Part shown: one piece after another, positions 51,705 to 63,300 of the stretch | Layout: the number at the start of each line of letters is the position of its first letter | How positions within the stretch are numbered: the stretch's first letter is position 1 | Assembly (NCBI GenBank): GCA_016721625.1 | Contig: JADKHR010000001.1 | Location: forward strand, 620,001-684,000 | Length of the DNA stretch: 64,000 nt | Direction of reading: 5' to 3' | Source: Elusimicrobiota bacterium | Lineage (GTDB): Bacteria; Elusimicrobiota; Elusimicrobia; FEN-1173 | The notes under the pieces: generated by a model | Databases searched by the model: none | Told to the model about the DNA's origin: nothing | The model's input: the letters and a program-made list of their open reading frames with translations, nothing else | Position numbers and translations under genes: made by a program

Positions 51705-53479
51705 CTACACCCGATGGAACCTTTTCGCAAGGTCTTCATCCGAAAATCGGAGGAAGGAGGGGCGACCGTGGGGACACGTCCACGGCCGCGGAGAGGCTTG
51801 CAGCTCCCGGATCAAATGGTTCATCTCCAGCACCGTCAAGGGATCCCCGGCCTTCACCGCCCCCCGGCACGCCGCCCGCGTGACCAAGGCGTCCCAGCCG
51901 CGGGGGATGCGCTCCGTCAATAAATCATCCGCCAACCCCTCCAACAGGGTCCGCACCTTGTTTCCTTCCCCCAGGGCGGCCGGAACCGCCAACACCCGCC
52001 AAGCGCCCCCGCCGAAAGGTTCCAAATCGTATCCGAGCTTCTCAAATTGTTCCCGTTGGGCCTCGATGACGGCCGAGGCCTCCGCCGAGGGTTCCCAAAC
52101 CCAGGGCAGCAGCAGGGATTGTTTGGCCGGGGTCCCGCGGGCCGCCCCGGCGGTGAGGACCTCATAAAGGACCCGTTCCGCCGCCGCGTGCTGATCGAAA
52201 AGGAAGAACTGGTTTTCCACCCGGGTCAAAAGGTAGGTGGCGTACAGTTGAGCCACCGGTTCAAATCGCGCCGCCCGGAACGTTTCCAGGGGCATGCCTT
52301 CCCAGGCCGGCGGAGCGAGGTCGGGAGAAGCGGAAAGGAAAGGAGCCTGAAGTTGGAACGCCGCCCGAGATTCCGCCGCCGTGGGAGACCGCCCAAGGGA
52401 CACCGAAACGCGCGGGGAACCCTCCACGGGATCCGGAGGAACCGCCAGGTCGGCGGGGGCGAAAACCGACGGGGCCTGAACGCTCCGCCCGAGCGCGTTC
52501 TGCACGGCGCGGCTCAAAAAATCGTGAACTTCCGCTTCGTGGGAAAGGCGAACCTCGCGCTTGGCCGGATGAACGTTCACGTCCACCAGGGTCGGGTCCA
52601 TTTCCAAAAAGAGGAGGGCCGCCGGGTGCCGCCCCACCATCAGCCGGCCGCGGTACCCGTCGTAGAGGGCGTGGGCCAACCGGCGGCTGGTGACGGCCCG
52701 GCGGTTCACGAAAAACCGTTGATAGCGGGCTGTGGATTGGGGCTGGTTCACATCCGACACCCACCCCCGCACCCGCATGAACCGCCCGTTTCGTCCACCG
52801 CTTTCAAAGACGCCGCGCGGTCCGCCCCCCACAGAGATTCCAACCGCTCGATCAGCCGAGCCCCGTCCGCCTCCAAAGCCGGAAGCGAGAGCGCCTCCTT
52901 GCCCTCGGACATCACCCGAAAAGCGGTGCCCGGAGCCGAAAGAGAGGCGTCCTCCACGGCGCGAAAAAGGAGGGAACGTTCGGTGGGATCGGATTTGAGG
53001 AATTTAAGCCGCGCGGGAACCGCGAAGAAAAGGTCGTCGGCCGTGACGGAGGTGCCGGCGGGGGCACCGGCGGGCCCGTCGAAGGAGATCCGCCCGGCCT
53101 CGGCCCGAATGGCCCAAGCTTCAGGGGCCCCGGCCGTGCGCGTCACGAGCTCAAAGCGCGAGACGGCCATGATGGACGGCAGGGCTTCGCCCCGAAACCC
53201 AAAGGTCCCCACATGTTCGAGATCGTTTAAATCGCGGATTTTGGAGGTGGCGTGCCGTTCCAAGGACAACCGAGCGTCGTCCGGCGCCATGCCCTCGCCG
53301 TCGTCCCACACCCGCAACCGTTTCCGCCCCGCCTCCCGCCACTCCACATCGATCCGGCGGGCCCCCGCGTCCAGGGCGTTTTCAATCAGCTCTTTCAGAA
53401 CGGAAGCGGGCCGTTCCACCACCTCGCCGGCCGCAATGCCCCGGACGATTTCTTCCGTCAGTTTCTGAACGCGCGCCAC
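51705..53479 (-). CDS. mutL: DNA mismatch repair protein MutL, interrupted by one frameshift
   Basis: About 591 residues once joined. The GHKL ATPase half has KELIENALDAGA, WDDGEGM, RHATSKI and GFRGEALPSI. The C-terminal half has the endonuclease metal motif DQHAAAERVLYE, plus ACRGAVKAGDPL and CPHGRPS, as in MutL proteins of organisms without MutH. The two frames meet at a C run at 52785-52787 (+ strand): one extra C gives KAVDETGRFMRVRGWVSD, the expected continuation. As read, the N-terminal frame ends in a Gly/Cys-rich tail (GGSCGCGGGCRM). Nicks the new strand at mismatches with MutS, which is not in the window. The upstream gap holds a structured repeat. Confidence 0.92.
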
Positions 53480-53536
53480 GGAGACCCCTCCAAAAAACGC
53501 ACCTATGAGGCCGGAAACCTTTTTCCAACTGAAAAA

Positions 53537-53640
53537 GATTTCCCTCTCCTCTTGGGAGGCCGTTCGCAGAGCTCACGGCACCGGGGGCGTCGTAGCCGCT
53601 GATGCGAGGGCAGGGTGAGGGATTCGGTTTCGACGGAAAA
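53537..53640 (-). other. Second copy of the structured intergenic element, upstream of mutL
   Basis: The core at 53566-53602 aligns without gaps to 35339-35375: 28 of 37 positions match, in three blocks (GCAGAGC, CACCGGGGGCG, GCCGCTGA) separated by identical spacings. The flanks of the first block pair in both copies with different bases: TTCGGC/GCCGAA at 35 kb, CCGT/ACGG here. Other pairings here are TCCCTC/GAGGGA closing the element and CCTC/GAGG. It lies between the PilZ gene and mutL. Confidence 0.5.
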
Positions 53641-53706
53641 CGCTCTTCCGTCATCCGGCTTCCCTCCTATCCCTTCCGCCCGAAAGGGACCCCGCGTCGA
53701 CCCTTC

Positions 53707-54141
53707 TTATTTCAGCTTAACGGATTTGGCGCAGAGGGTAAAATACCCGCACTTCCGAAAACAAACGTCTTTGACGCCGAAAGACAACTTCAACTCGCAA
53801 TCCTGAAAGTCCTCCGCCATGGAGTTGATCTTGTCGACCGTCTCGCGCTTCAGATGATCGAAGCGAACCCCGATGGCCGTGGTGTCGCCCTTGGGCTCCG
53901 TCCAGGCCACCCGCCCCTGAAGCTCCATCCCCTCCAACCCGTGAACGTCCATCATCATTTTCAGCTTGGCGTTCCCCGACACATGGGCGAACACCACCAA
54001 CGCCATCCCGCCCGCGGAAAGGTTCGTGAGCACCGCCGGCACTTCCTTCGCCGGATGGTCCATCACGAACAAATCCACCGGCTCCGCCATATCTTTCAAC
54101 ACCGGAAACCGCTTGTGGTTTCGCTTCTCTTCTTTCAACAT
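53707..54141 (-). CDS. PilZ-domain c-di-GMP-binding protein
   Basis: 144 residues from the ATG at 54141, preceded by a G-rich Shine-Dalgarno region. It starts EEKRNHKRFPV (RxxxR-like, with N-H-K-R-F) and has TNLSAGGMALVV, matching the (D/N)xSxxG c-di-GMP motif, then a beta-barrel core. The Cys-rich C-terminal tail (DCELKLSFGVKDVCFRKCG) is unusual. An effector that reads c-di-GMP; a pilus or motility target would fit the pilin-like genes at the left edge. The ORF continues upstream to 54267, but that stretch is low-complexity Gly and lies before a better start. Confidence 0.82.
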   Translation of the reverse strand: MLKEEKRNHKRFPVLKDMAEPVDLFVMDHPAKEVPAVLTNLSAGGMALVVFAHVSGNAKLKMMMDVHGLEGMELQGRVAWTEPKGDTTAIGVRFDHLKRETVDKINSMAEDFQDCELKLSFGVKDVCFRKCGYFTLCAKSVKLK

Positions 54142-54412
54142 ACCCCCCCCCTCCCCACCCCATTGAGTGCCACCCATCATAACACCCCCACCCCCCCAAA
54201 AGCAAGATGCGTCCTCCCTTTGAAGTGCCCCCGAAAAAATGCGTAACAAGAAAAAGCGTGTAATCACCCATCGTTGAGGGGACGTCCTTCACTTTTATAC
54301 TATGCTTCCACTCGCCAGGGGAACTCGACCAGGGAGCCATTGTCCATGGACCTGCTGGCGATTGGCCCGACCGTCGGCGGGTCCCTACCCCCTGGATCCG
54401 ACGATCGCCGAA
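54142..54412. other. 271-base spacer, nothing recognised
   Basis: Contains a C-rich tract (54145-54200), then average-composition DNA. A weak TATAAA on the - strand near 54295 could serve pilZ, but no -35 is convincing. No gene or repeat seen. Confidence 0.4.
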
Positions 54413-55588
54413 CTAGAAACCCATGGATAGATAAACCCGAACGTTGTCCCGACTACCGAAAGCGGGATTATCGTTGTTGATGTATTCGATGTTGATCGGA
54501 AGGAGAAAACTGTTCAACCAGAGGGCGTCCAAACTCGCCCCGGCCGTGATCTCGTTGACCCGATGGGATCCTTTGAAATCGTCGATGGCGTAATGGTCGT
54601 AGGAAAGATAAAGCCCTTCCCGACGCAGGGACAGCGGAAAGGTGAAAAAGTATTGGCTGAAATTCAGGACCTTCTTCAACCCGGCCGACCCCTTCACGAC
54701 CTTTTTCACGTACCTCGTTCCGTCGAGGCTCGGCATCGTCATCACCGAGGGGTCCCCTTCCACGAGGGAGGTTTTTGAAACCAGTTTGATTCCACGCCGC
54801 TCGGCCGCGCTCATCTGTTCCCGATCGCTGACGGAACCTTTTCCCCCGAAGGAAAGGTACCATTCTTTCGGAAAGTCCCGCTCAAAAGCCAACGCCCCGC
54901 CCATCCCCCTATCGCCGCGATCGGAAACCGCAAACACCTCGCCATCGACACCGCTATGGCGGTAAAAACTGTGGCCGAATTGTTCACTCTTCGAAAGCGC
55001 CACGGACAACCCGGCCGGCGCTCGTTCCACCGATTCCACGTCTTGGGAATAGGAAGCGTTCACGGCGCCGTCCCAATACCCTTTTTTCAGATAAGGGACG
55101 GAAGCCATCCCAACCACCCCGAAGTCCCGGTAGGTGGAGGAGGGCAACGTCCCGTTCTTTTCCGTCACCGCGTAGGGAATAACTTTAAACCCCACCAAGG
55201 ATTGCGTGTTTTCATAACCGACCCCCAAGACGGTGACTTCGTCGTCCGTTCGTGAAGCCAAAGCGGTCACCGCATTTTGGGTTAACGGATCGGCAAAGAC
55301 CATTTGAACATCGTAAAGCCACCCCGCGTCCGGATCCGACTGTAAGTTAACCATCGTCCCGCTGTAGTGCAAATCCAAGAGGGAATGGTAGGGTTTGGAT
55401 AAATCCACCCTCTCCGTTTTTCCGTTCTCATTTTCCTTCACCGCGAAGGGCGGATCTTTTTCGAAAAACAGCTGGGGCTCAAAGGGCGCTCCTTGTTTTG
55501 CCTTCCACGGACTCACCACATAGTAATAATCGTCCGCGCTCGTGGCCGCCAACAACACCTCGCTGTCTGAAATCCAGCGCGCTTCCAC
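54413..55588 (-). CDS. C-terminal half of the metalloprotease/barrel protein (outer-membrane beta-barrel-like)
   Basis: 391 residues from a GTG at 55588, but in the same frame as the upstream gene, whose TAA stop lies only 8 codons away. It begins with the end of a beta-propeller-like region (EARWISDSEVLLAATSADDY) and passes into alternating strands with aromatic residues, ending NVRVYLSMGF. A terminal Phe after alternating strands is the mark of an outer-membrane barrel. No signal peptide or Shine-Dalgarno, so it is unlikely to work alone. Best seen as the second part of one protein of about 892 residues. Confidence 0.7.
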   Translation of the reverse strand: MEARWISDSEVLLAATSADDYYYVVSPWKAKQGAPFEPQLFFEKDPPFAVKENENGKTERVDLSKPYHSLLDLHYSGTMVNLQSDPDAGWLYDVQMVFADPLTQNAVTALASRTDDEVTVLGVGYENTQSLVGFKVIPYAVTEKNGTLPSSTYRDFGVVGMASVPYLKKGYWDGAVNASYSQDVESVERAPAGLSVALSKSEQFGHSFYRHSGVDGEVFAVSDRGDRGMGGALAFERDFPKEWYLSFGGKGSVSDREQMSAAERRGIKLVSKTSLVEGDPSVMTMPSLDGTRYVKKVVKGSAGLKKVLNFSQYFFTFPLSLRREGLYLSYDHYAIDDFKGSHRVNEITAGASLDALWLNSFLLPINIEYINNDNPAFGSRDNVRVYLSMGF

Positions 55589-55612
55589 AATATTGTCGGC
55601 TTCCGAAACCCG

Positions 55613-57091
55613 TTACACCTTCCCGTTTGGATCCGCGCGATACAACGTGGACCCCAAGGCGGAATTGGCGACGAAAAACACGTTCCCCGCATCGTCCACG
55701 TCGGCCACGATCCCGTAATATCCCTGAAAGGAGCACAGCGGCGATTTATTTTTATATAGGGTCCGGGTCTTGTTTTCCTGGGAGAAGTAATACAAGTTGT
55801 CTTTCCAGTCGATCAAAACGGAGGAATGAACATCGTCATAAAATTGGTCTCCCACAAACAAGCGGGGATGGTCGAACGAACTGGAAACGTCGAAATAAAC
55901 CGCCCGACCGTCTCGCAAATAGCCTTGAATCATCATCCCTTCCGTTCCCTTTAATATCACCCCCCGCTCATCAAAGAGCCCTTGGTATATTCGCAGAGGA
56001 GAAACGTACCCCCCGCCCTGGGTATAATAACGGCCTTCGGCCTTAACCATTTTCCCCATCTGGTAAGAAGCCCGCTGTCGATCGACGTTTTTCGTCTTCC
56101 GTTTCAAACGGACCCGTTCCGGCGCGCGCACCCCGTCCTCGTTGACCAGAAAAAAGATCTCGTCGCCGTCCCGGTTCAACGATGCAAAATATTTGGATCG
56201 CGCAATAACAGTTCCCTGGGCTTCCACCACCTGATCCGCCAGAGGCTTCGTTTGCGCGACGTAACCCGACATCAGCGATTCAAAATTTTGGGTGACGGCG
56301 CGTTCCATGGCGGCGTTGGTGAAAAACGGCCAAAACCAATCCTGGGAATTTTCTTTCATAAAACCGTTGGTTTTCTGAATCCCATAATTCTCCGCCAGAA
56401 AATACTGGAAATAACTTCCCATGGTGTAGTAATGCTCGCCATAGGGAAAAAACAAGGTGTCGTTGTGCATCCGGGCCGGGGTAAAATATCCCGCTTTCAC
56501 CTGGAGAAGCGTCTGGGCCAGAAACCGCCCGCTATAAAGGCGCCCCCCGTTGCCATGCCAGGATTCGTTCAAAACGGCGTTCCCTTCAAGAAAGAAAGGA
56601 CTCACCGCCAGGTTCGGGAGCGTGAAGAAAGGACTGAAAAACCAGCCGTTGCCCAAAACAGAATGAAACGATCGGGAAATGAGGTTGTCTTTCGCGTTCA
56701 ACTGATAATTGTGGGCCGTTTCGTGGTAAATCAGGGTGTCGAGCCAGGAGGAGGCGCTGAAATAGTCCACCATCTCCGTGCCGCCGATGAAGTTGATTTG
56801 CCGGTTGTTGGGAATTGGAGTCGAATACCCGTTGGCGATTTGGTTGTAGTCCGACATCAACCCCACATAAAGTTTTTCATCCAGCGCAAACCCGAAGAGC
56901 TTTTCGTAGCGAGGATGAATATATTTTTCCAACGCCGCCGCCCGTTCGGCGGCCGCCTGGTTTTTCTCCGTGAATATCAGTTGCACGGAATCGGTGTCAA
57001 ACTTGAAATAGGGCTGGTCGTGGGGAACGCCGTCCGCGCCCATGACCCGACCAACCAAAAACAAAAAAAGCGACCATCGGTGAATTTTCAT
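55613..57091 (-). CDS. Secreted zinc metalloprotease-like protein with propeller repeats, N-terminal part
   Basis: 492 residues. Signal peptide HRWSLFLFLVGRVMGADG. The gluzincin site is LIYHETAHNYQ (HExxH), with the likely third ligand Glu about 45 residues on in FFLEGNAVLNESWHG. After about residue 240 the chain forms six or so short WD40/TolB-like blades (for example DGDEIFFLVNEDG, NLYYFSQENKT, GNVFFVANSALG). It ends at TAA 55615-55613 right after DPNGKV; translating through gives RVSEADNIVEARW and continues into the next ORF. A single C-to-T change (CAA to TAA) would explain the stop. Probably a surface peptidase carried by its own barrel. Confidence 0.75.
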   Translation of the reverse strand: MKIHRWSLFLFLVGRVMGADGVPHDQPYFKFDTDSVQLIFTEKNQAAAERAAALEKYIHPRYEKLFGFALDEKLYVGLMSDYNQIANGYSTPIPNNRQINFIGGTEMVDYFSASSWLDTLIYHETAHNYQLNAKDNLISRSFHSVLGNGWFFSPFFTLPNLAVSPFFLEGNAVLNESWHGNGGRLYSGRFLAQTLLQVKAGYFTPARMHNDTLFFPYGEHYYTMGSYFQYFLAENYGIQKTNGFMKENSQDWFWPFFTNAAMERAVTQNFESLMSGYVAQTKPLADQVVEAQGTVIARSKYFASLNRDGDEIFFLVNEDGVRAPERVRLKRKTKNVDRQRASYQMGKMVKAEGRYYTQGGGYVSPLRIYQGLFDERGVILKGTEGMMIQGYLRDGRAVYFDVSSSFDHPRLFVGDQFYDDVHSSVLIDWKDNLYYFSQENKTRTLYKNKSPLCSFQGYYGIVADVDDAGNVFFVANSALGSTLYRADPNGKV

Positions 57092-57377
57092 TTAATTTCC
57101 CTTTTCAAAAGATCCCCAATGATCCGCCCGTCCGACCATCGCTTTCGCGTCATGGTTTGGCTCCCCCACCAAAGTGATTTTTATCATCCCAGGACTCTTC
57201 TTACAAGCGACTCTTTTTAGGGAGAGTTGGGCCCATCGTCTCAATGGCGAACGGGGACGAAGCGATGAAGGGAGATGGATTTAGGACAGCCTTATCGTAG
57301 GCTTCCGTCAGGAGTCTTTTGATCGGAAAAAGGGGCGGTTCCCAAACGCTGGGCGAAGCGTCAATCCCACCCGGGGG
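57092..57377 (-). promoter_or_regulatory. 286-base spacer, probable promoter region of the metalloprotease gene
   Basis: No gene. On the - strand TTGTAA, 17 bases, TAAAAA (near 57207-57179) is a weak promoter candidate, and AAGGGAAATTAAATG gives a modest Shine-Dalgarno for the start at 57091. Close to the giant gene, ACGCT/AGCGT forms a short hairpin without a T run. Confidence 0.35.
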
Positions 57378-60300
57378 TCAGGCGTTGATCGACAGGAAAC
57401 GGAGGGTGCGGAGGGCGTTCTCCAGTTCGTCGCCCAGCGGTTTCACCAACGGCACGAGCCTCGCGCCCAGAGCCTCTATCGCCTCGACCGATTCGACCAA
57501 CGCGTCGGGCGTGAAACCCACCAGGGCCAAGGATCCCGGACGGCCGCGCCTTTCGGTGTAGGCCGCCACGGAGAACCGGCCCCCCGCGATCATGGCCGCG
57601 CCCTCCGTCTCCGAGGCCAACAGGAGCGTGGCGCGGGGAGAGAGCGCGCCCCCCGGAGACAGGGGGGCCAAGGCCTTCAGGACCGCGCCCCGCTCGATCG
57701 CCGACCGAACCACCACGGTCAAGCGGGCGTCTTTATTTCGGCGGGCTTGAATTTCCCAAGCGGCCAAGATCGTCGCGACCCCTCGGCGGATTTCGTCCGT
57801 GGGGTTTTCCAACAACGGGGTGATGTCCAACACCGCTTCCCGACCCAGGAGTGCGTTCCCGATCAACGAGAGCCGCAGGGTTTCGCGACGCAATGCGTTG
57901 TAGGAGTCCTCGAACCCCCCCAACACTCTCGCGCGGGTTTCCGCGGGGAGATCTTTCACGGCGGCGGCCCACGCCTTCACGGCCCAGCGCACGCGGTCCG
58001 CCGCGTTGGCGTGATTCAAGCCATCCCGGGCGCCCAGCGCGGCCCCCGCCGCGCGGGCGGCGGGCTCGGTGGCGATCGGTTGGGCCCACAGAGCCAGAGC
58101 CAAAGCCGACAGGTTCCCTGGCGCTCCGTCCGCGGCCAAAATCCGCCCGCCCACGGCGTCCCCGGCCCCCAAGGCTTGGAGCGCGTTCTCCCATTCATGG
58201 TGGATCTTACCCCCGCCGCCCGTTCGTGGCGCCTCCGGAACACGCCGCCAATCAATCTCTATTTCCAAACGATCCATGTCCAAGGGGCCCGGCGACAGCA
58301 TCCGCAATCGTTCCAACGCGGCCCCGTCCGTCGGGGGGCCCGTCCGCTCCCGAAACGCGGGGGGCGAGACCGCGGCGTCCCGCACGGCCCGCGCCACGCG
58401 GCCCCAGGCCCGTCCCGCGGCCCAGACAACCCCCGCCGCTCCGAGGGTCATCAGCATGACCCAAGGATCGATCGCCGCGCCCACCGCGGCCGCCGCCCCG
58501 AAGGCGTTTCCCCCCATCAAGATGAGCGTCCCGGCCGCCAAGATTTTCTTTCCGGGAGAAGACCCCGATTTCTCGGCCCGTATTTTGGCGATTATCATTA
58601 TTTCGTGTTCGGCCTTTTCTCTGTCCGTCACCCCATTCCGCAACCGGGCGACGATCGCGCGCAATTCTTTTTCCCCGCAGAGGAACGGACCGGTGTTGAC
58701 GTAAGACCACGCCTGAAACCGGTAGGTGATTTCGTCCGGGTCCGGATGTTCAAAGTGGGCGGCCAAGGACCCCCAGCGATTGAAATATTGTTGCACCAGC
58801 CAGGCCCGCTCCATCATGCGAAAAATACGCGCCTTCGAATCTCCGTTGGCGTCCCCTTCAAGGGCAAACCGAGAACCCAGGGACAAACGCTCGCTGGCGT
58901 TGGTTTGCAATAACTCGTCGCACCACTCGGCCAACGCGTCGAACAGGCGGTCGGGACTGAGGCGAATGTGCGCGACGAAGGCCGGGCGCTCCTGGCGGGC
59001 CTGGTAAACCACGTAAAGGTCACGCCCTCCGTTCGAGGTTCGAACCTCCGCGAATTCCCCCAGCGCTTGTTGCAGATACCGCGAAAAGCCCAACACTCCC
59101 CGGCGATTCACCAAAAGGAGAAACCGGGCCGAGGACCGCCCTCGGGCGCGGGACGCGCGCGGCCCTTCGATGGGATACACCGACGCCGCCCCCCCGCGCG
59201 CTTCCGGGGGCGGGGTGTAGGCCGCGATCAATCGTTCCAGCGTCTGATGCATTTTTTCCGATGAGTCGGGCACCCCCCCCCCGAACGCCACGTCGGTCTC
59301 GTTGGGACGCAAGTCCTCGATGGCCCGGTCCACCTCCTCCGGTTGAAAAAACGCCCCTTTGAGGGGAAACAGATGAACGTCCCGCCTGCCCCCAACGCGC
59401 CGGGCGGCGGCCGTAATCCGCGCGTATATTTTGAAACGCGATTTGATATCCGCGGCCCCCTCGTATTTGAACACCGGCACGGCCCCGATCCCGTCGACAC
59501 TATTCAACCTCACGCGATACGCCCGCCCCTTTTCGCCCAAACCGTGGAAAAACAAACGAAGTCCTTCAAAGGGATCCTCCCATAGGTGGCTCCCGCTCAC
59601 GGTGGTGGTGAAAACCCATTGCAGTTCTCCCAGGAGCCCTGTCAATTTTTGGTCTGGGTTTCGCTGACGCCCCGCCAGCTCCGCTCGTCGCAATAACAGG
59701 CCCGGGTGCCGTTGCACCCCGAGGCGCGCCTCGGTGCGGTTGGGGAAAAGTCCGAGGCGGAGGGGAGTGACCGACCGTCGATCCCCTTCCCCGCGCAAAG
59801 CCCGGAGCCACCGCCCTAATGTGAAAACGTGAACCCCGTCTTTCCCTTCCAAGAACAAGACATAGCCCCCGGCGCGAAACCACTCGACCTGGAGAGTGTA
59901 GAGGCTGTTCGGGGACAACACCATGGGGAGCGTCAACTGCCGCATTCGGCCCATTCGCCTCGAAAAGGTGAGAGGGGCTTGGCCTTTTTTGTCCGAGCGC
60001 ACGGTCCACTCCGCCCGGTTGAACTCCTCCCGCCGCGCGGCCGCTTTGGGAGGCTCTTCCCAATAATTCAGGAAATCCTCTTGGGAAACGGAAAGAAGCA
60101 GCGGTTCCAGGGCGCTGCTGAGAAGGCCCTTTTGCGCCAACGAAAAGTGGCCCGCCGGCGTGCCGACCACCTCATCGAACTGCCCCGCGTGGGCGAAACG
60201 GCCTAGAGCAAACACCATTTTTTGGCCGCCCCCCGTCGACAGCAATTCCAGGGTCGATGTCTGACGAAAGAAACGAAGGGCGTATTCTCCGGGAGCGCGG

Positions 60301-63300
60301 AACACCAACGTGGTCACCCGGGTCCCGTCCGAACGGAATAGGGGAAAGGACGGGGTTTCGCACAGCAGGGTTGTGGATTGGGCGTCCGCCAACCGCACCC
60401 GAAGATCCGCGGGGGAAACCACGGCTAAGGCTCCATCGAGTGTCGTGGCCAGGTCGAAGTAGCGGGGCAGTCGCGCCAGGGCTTCCGTGAGGGAGGGAAA
60501 CTCCCAAAGAGGGGGGGCCCCGATCTCCCGGTTCCCCTCGGTGGAATCGAAATACCGTTCCACGGCGAAGGCCATCGTCCTGCCATCGGTCCGCGTGAGG
60601 AGGACCACCGGGTAGTGGCCCCGGGGCCAAAAAAGTTTCATAGACGCGCTGTCATCTTTCAGAAAATCGTTGTGGAAATTGAGACGGCGGTTATCCCCGC
60701 GGATCAAGGTCAACAGGCGGTCGGAGATCCGCACTCCCTTGCGACGAGAGCTAACGGGAAAAGGAGGCGCCGCGGCCTCAAAGGCGGCCATGTCTTTTTC
60801 GATTTCTTCCCGAACCTCCAGCTCCCGCCCATCACGCACGGCGCGAACGGCGCGTTCCAAAAGGGCGAGCGCCTCGACTCGGGCGTTTTGCAACCGCTGT
60901 CCCGAGGAAACGACCGCCAAGTCATCCACCGGCTGGGGCGAAAGGACGGCGGTCGGTCTGGTGGCCAGGGCTTCGGCGTAATTATTGATTAGAAACACCC
61001 GCAACGCCGAACCCGCGCTCAACGTCAGAACCAAGCCCCACCCCGGCCGCCATTCCAGCGCCGCTTTCCAATAGCCCCCCCCCGTCAACTTAACGAACCG
61101 AAAATAACGCCGGATCCCGCGGTAAAAGAGATCCCATCGTCCCGAGGGGGACGGATTGGCCAGATACCCTTCGTCATTGAACGACTGGATGGATTCCAGG
61201 AACAAGGCGGGGAGGTCCGCCGTTTCCAGGTTTTTGTCCAAACGACTCCCTTCCATCAAGAGGTCGAGGAACCCCCGCACGGCGTCGGCCTGTTCGCGCA
61301 AAACCGGGCCCACCGGCGCGGCCGCGATCGCGGGTTCGCTTCCCGGCATCGACCGATGGGTCGCTTGTTCCACAGCGAGCGCGGCGGCGGGGCCCAGGGC
61401 ATCGACGGCGGCCCGAGGGTTCCGCCAGCGATCGAGGGCCGACCGGAAAGACGGGTCCGACTCGAACACCTCGCCGACGCGCTGGACCCTCTTTTGCTCG
61501 TGGAAAATAGCCAACCACCGCGCGTGGAAGGCAGGATCGCCGAACAACCACTCCGCCCGCAACACGCGGCGCACCCGCTCCCACAGGTCCCGGGGTTGAA
61601 ATTCCAATTCGGACACCACGGCGGAAACCGGGTCGCCGGTGACCGCCCGAACCTGAACGAAAACCGACCACACGCGTTTTCCGGTTTGGCTGGGAAAGAT
61701 CAAAGAGAAATGCGTGCGGGGGCCGATCACCGCGTCGGCGGACTTCACGACGTCGGTTTTTTTCAACTCGTCCAACCAGTCTGTAATGAAGTCCATCAAG
61801 ACCGGGCCGAGGTCCGTGCCGGCGGATTTCTTTCCAAAATCCAAAACCAAATGCACGTCCGGCGGCGGTCCCTTTGACGCGTCCCAGTCGCCGCCCATGA
61901 CGATCAACCGCGCGGGGACCAGCCGCCCTTCTTCGTCCGCGATTTGGGGAACGGTCCGGCGCGCCGTGTCGAGAAAGCGTTCCATGTCGAAGCGACTTTT
62001 TTTCATGTTCGCTATCGGCCCGCTGTTTTTTTCCGGGGCGGCCCCCGCGAACAGCGACATGAAAGGCCAAGGTCGCCCGGAGTTGCGCCCTTCCCTCACT
62101 TCGCGGTGCTGAAACATCACCCATAGATTCACGAGGACGTGCGCCAGGATGTTGCTCCACCCGTCCGGGTCCGCGAAATACATCGCCGTGAAAACGGCTC
62201 CGAAATACAAACGCCAGACGCTGTCGATCCACCCCTCGGGCGGAAGCACCGTTCGACCCGGCCGGTTGTAGAGCCCCCCGGCCAGCCCCCGAAATACAGG
62301 GTGCAGGAACGTGAAGAGAAGGAGGACCGCGCCCGCGTAGACATAACCTTCTCCCAGAAATCCCAGCCACGTCGGGGCCGACACGGCCACGCCTCCGGCC
62401 AACAGGAATTGACGAAAGAACCACTCCTCGGCGGCGCTTAACGCCAACACGGCGGCGCCATAGCCCCAGGCCCCCGCCCGCCCGAGTTTTTTAAGCGGGG
62501 CGAGGAAAGGTTCCAAAATCATCATCGCCTTCGGGTTGGCCTCCTCGGCGGGCAACAACAACACGCTGGCCGGCCGGTCCAGGCGTTTCTCGATTTGCTC
62601 CCGGACGGGAAACGGCAAGTCGCTGGGATTGTCGGGGATTTCCGCGGCGACCTGGAAAAGGCGCTTAGATTCCGCCGTGGACTGGACCGACGGCGGGCCG
62701 AGAATTCCCGACTGGTTTAACCACCCCGCCCCCAAGAAATAATCCCGCTCCAACGCCACCGCCTCCCCTGATCGTTCAGTCGACCGGGTCAAGGCCTTCA
62801 GATTTTTCGCGACGACATCCACCGGATCCTCGGAAGTCGGGTGAATGTTCAGCAGAAACCCAACCGTCTCCCCTTTCATGGAGGGGATTCTCACGCGAGC
62901 GCCTTGCGGGTCGGGGTCAACCCGCGAACCGGGCGGCAAGGCTTCCAGCAGTTCGCCAAGGAACACGTTGACCACCGTCCGCGGTTGAAGCCACTGGCCG
63001 ACCACAGGATCGTCCGGGCGATAGCTCAGAAACACGTCAACATCCCCGCGATCTTCGGCGAAACGGTATCGACTGCCTCCCACGATATCGGCGCGCACGG
63101 GCATCCCCAAACGGCCCAAATCCGACGTGCGTTCGGCGGCCCGCCACAGAGCCGACTCCAACACCGCCAAATCCGGCAACCGAAGGATTGTGACGCGCTC
63201 CACCGTCGCGGCCCCGCGCCATACCCGAAGGACCTCCAGAGCCCCTTGGCCGTGCGCGGAGAGGGGATCCTTCATCACCCGCTCCCACAACCGCCGCTCC

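Noticed and set aside
53717..54340. 207-codon ORF overlapping the PilZ gene on the same strand
   Set aside because: Gly-rich shadow frame; the PilZ frame carries the conserved motifs.
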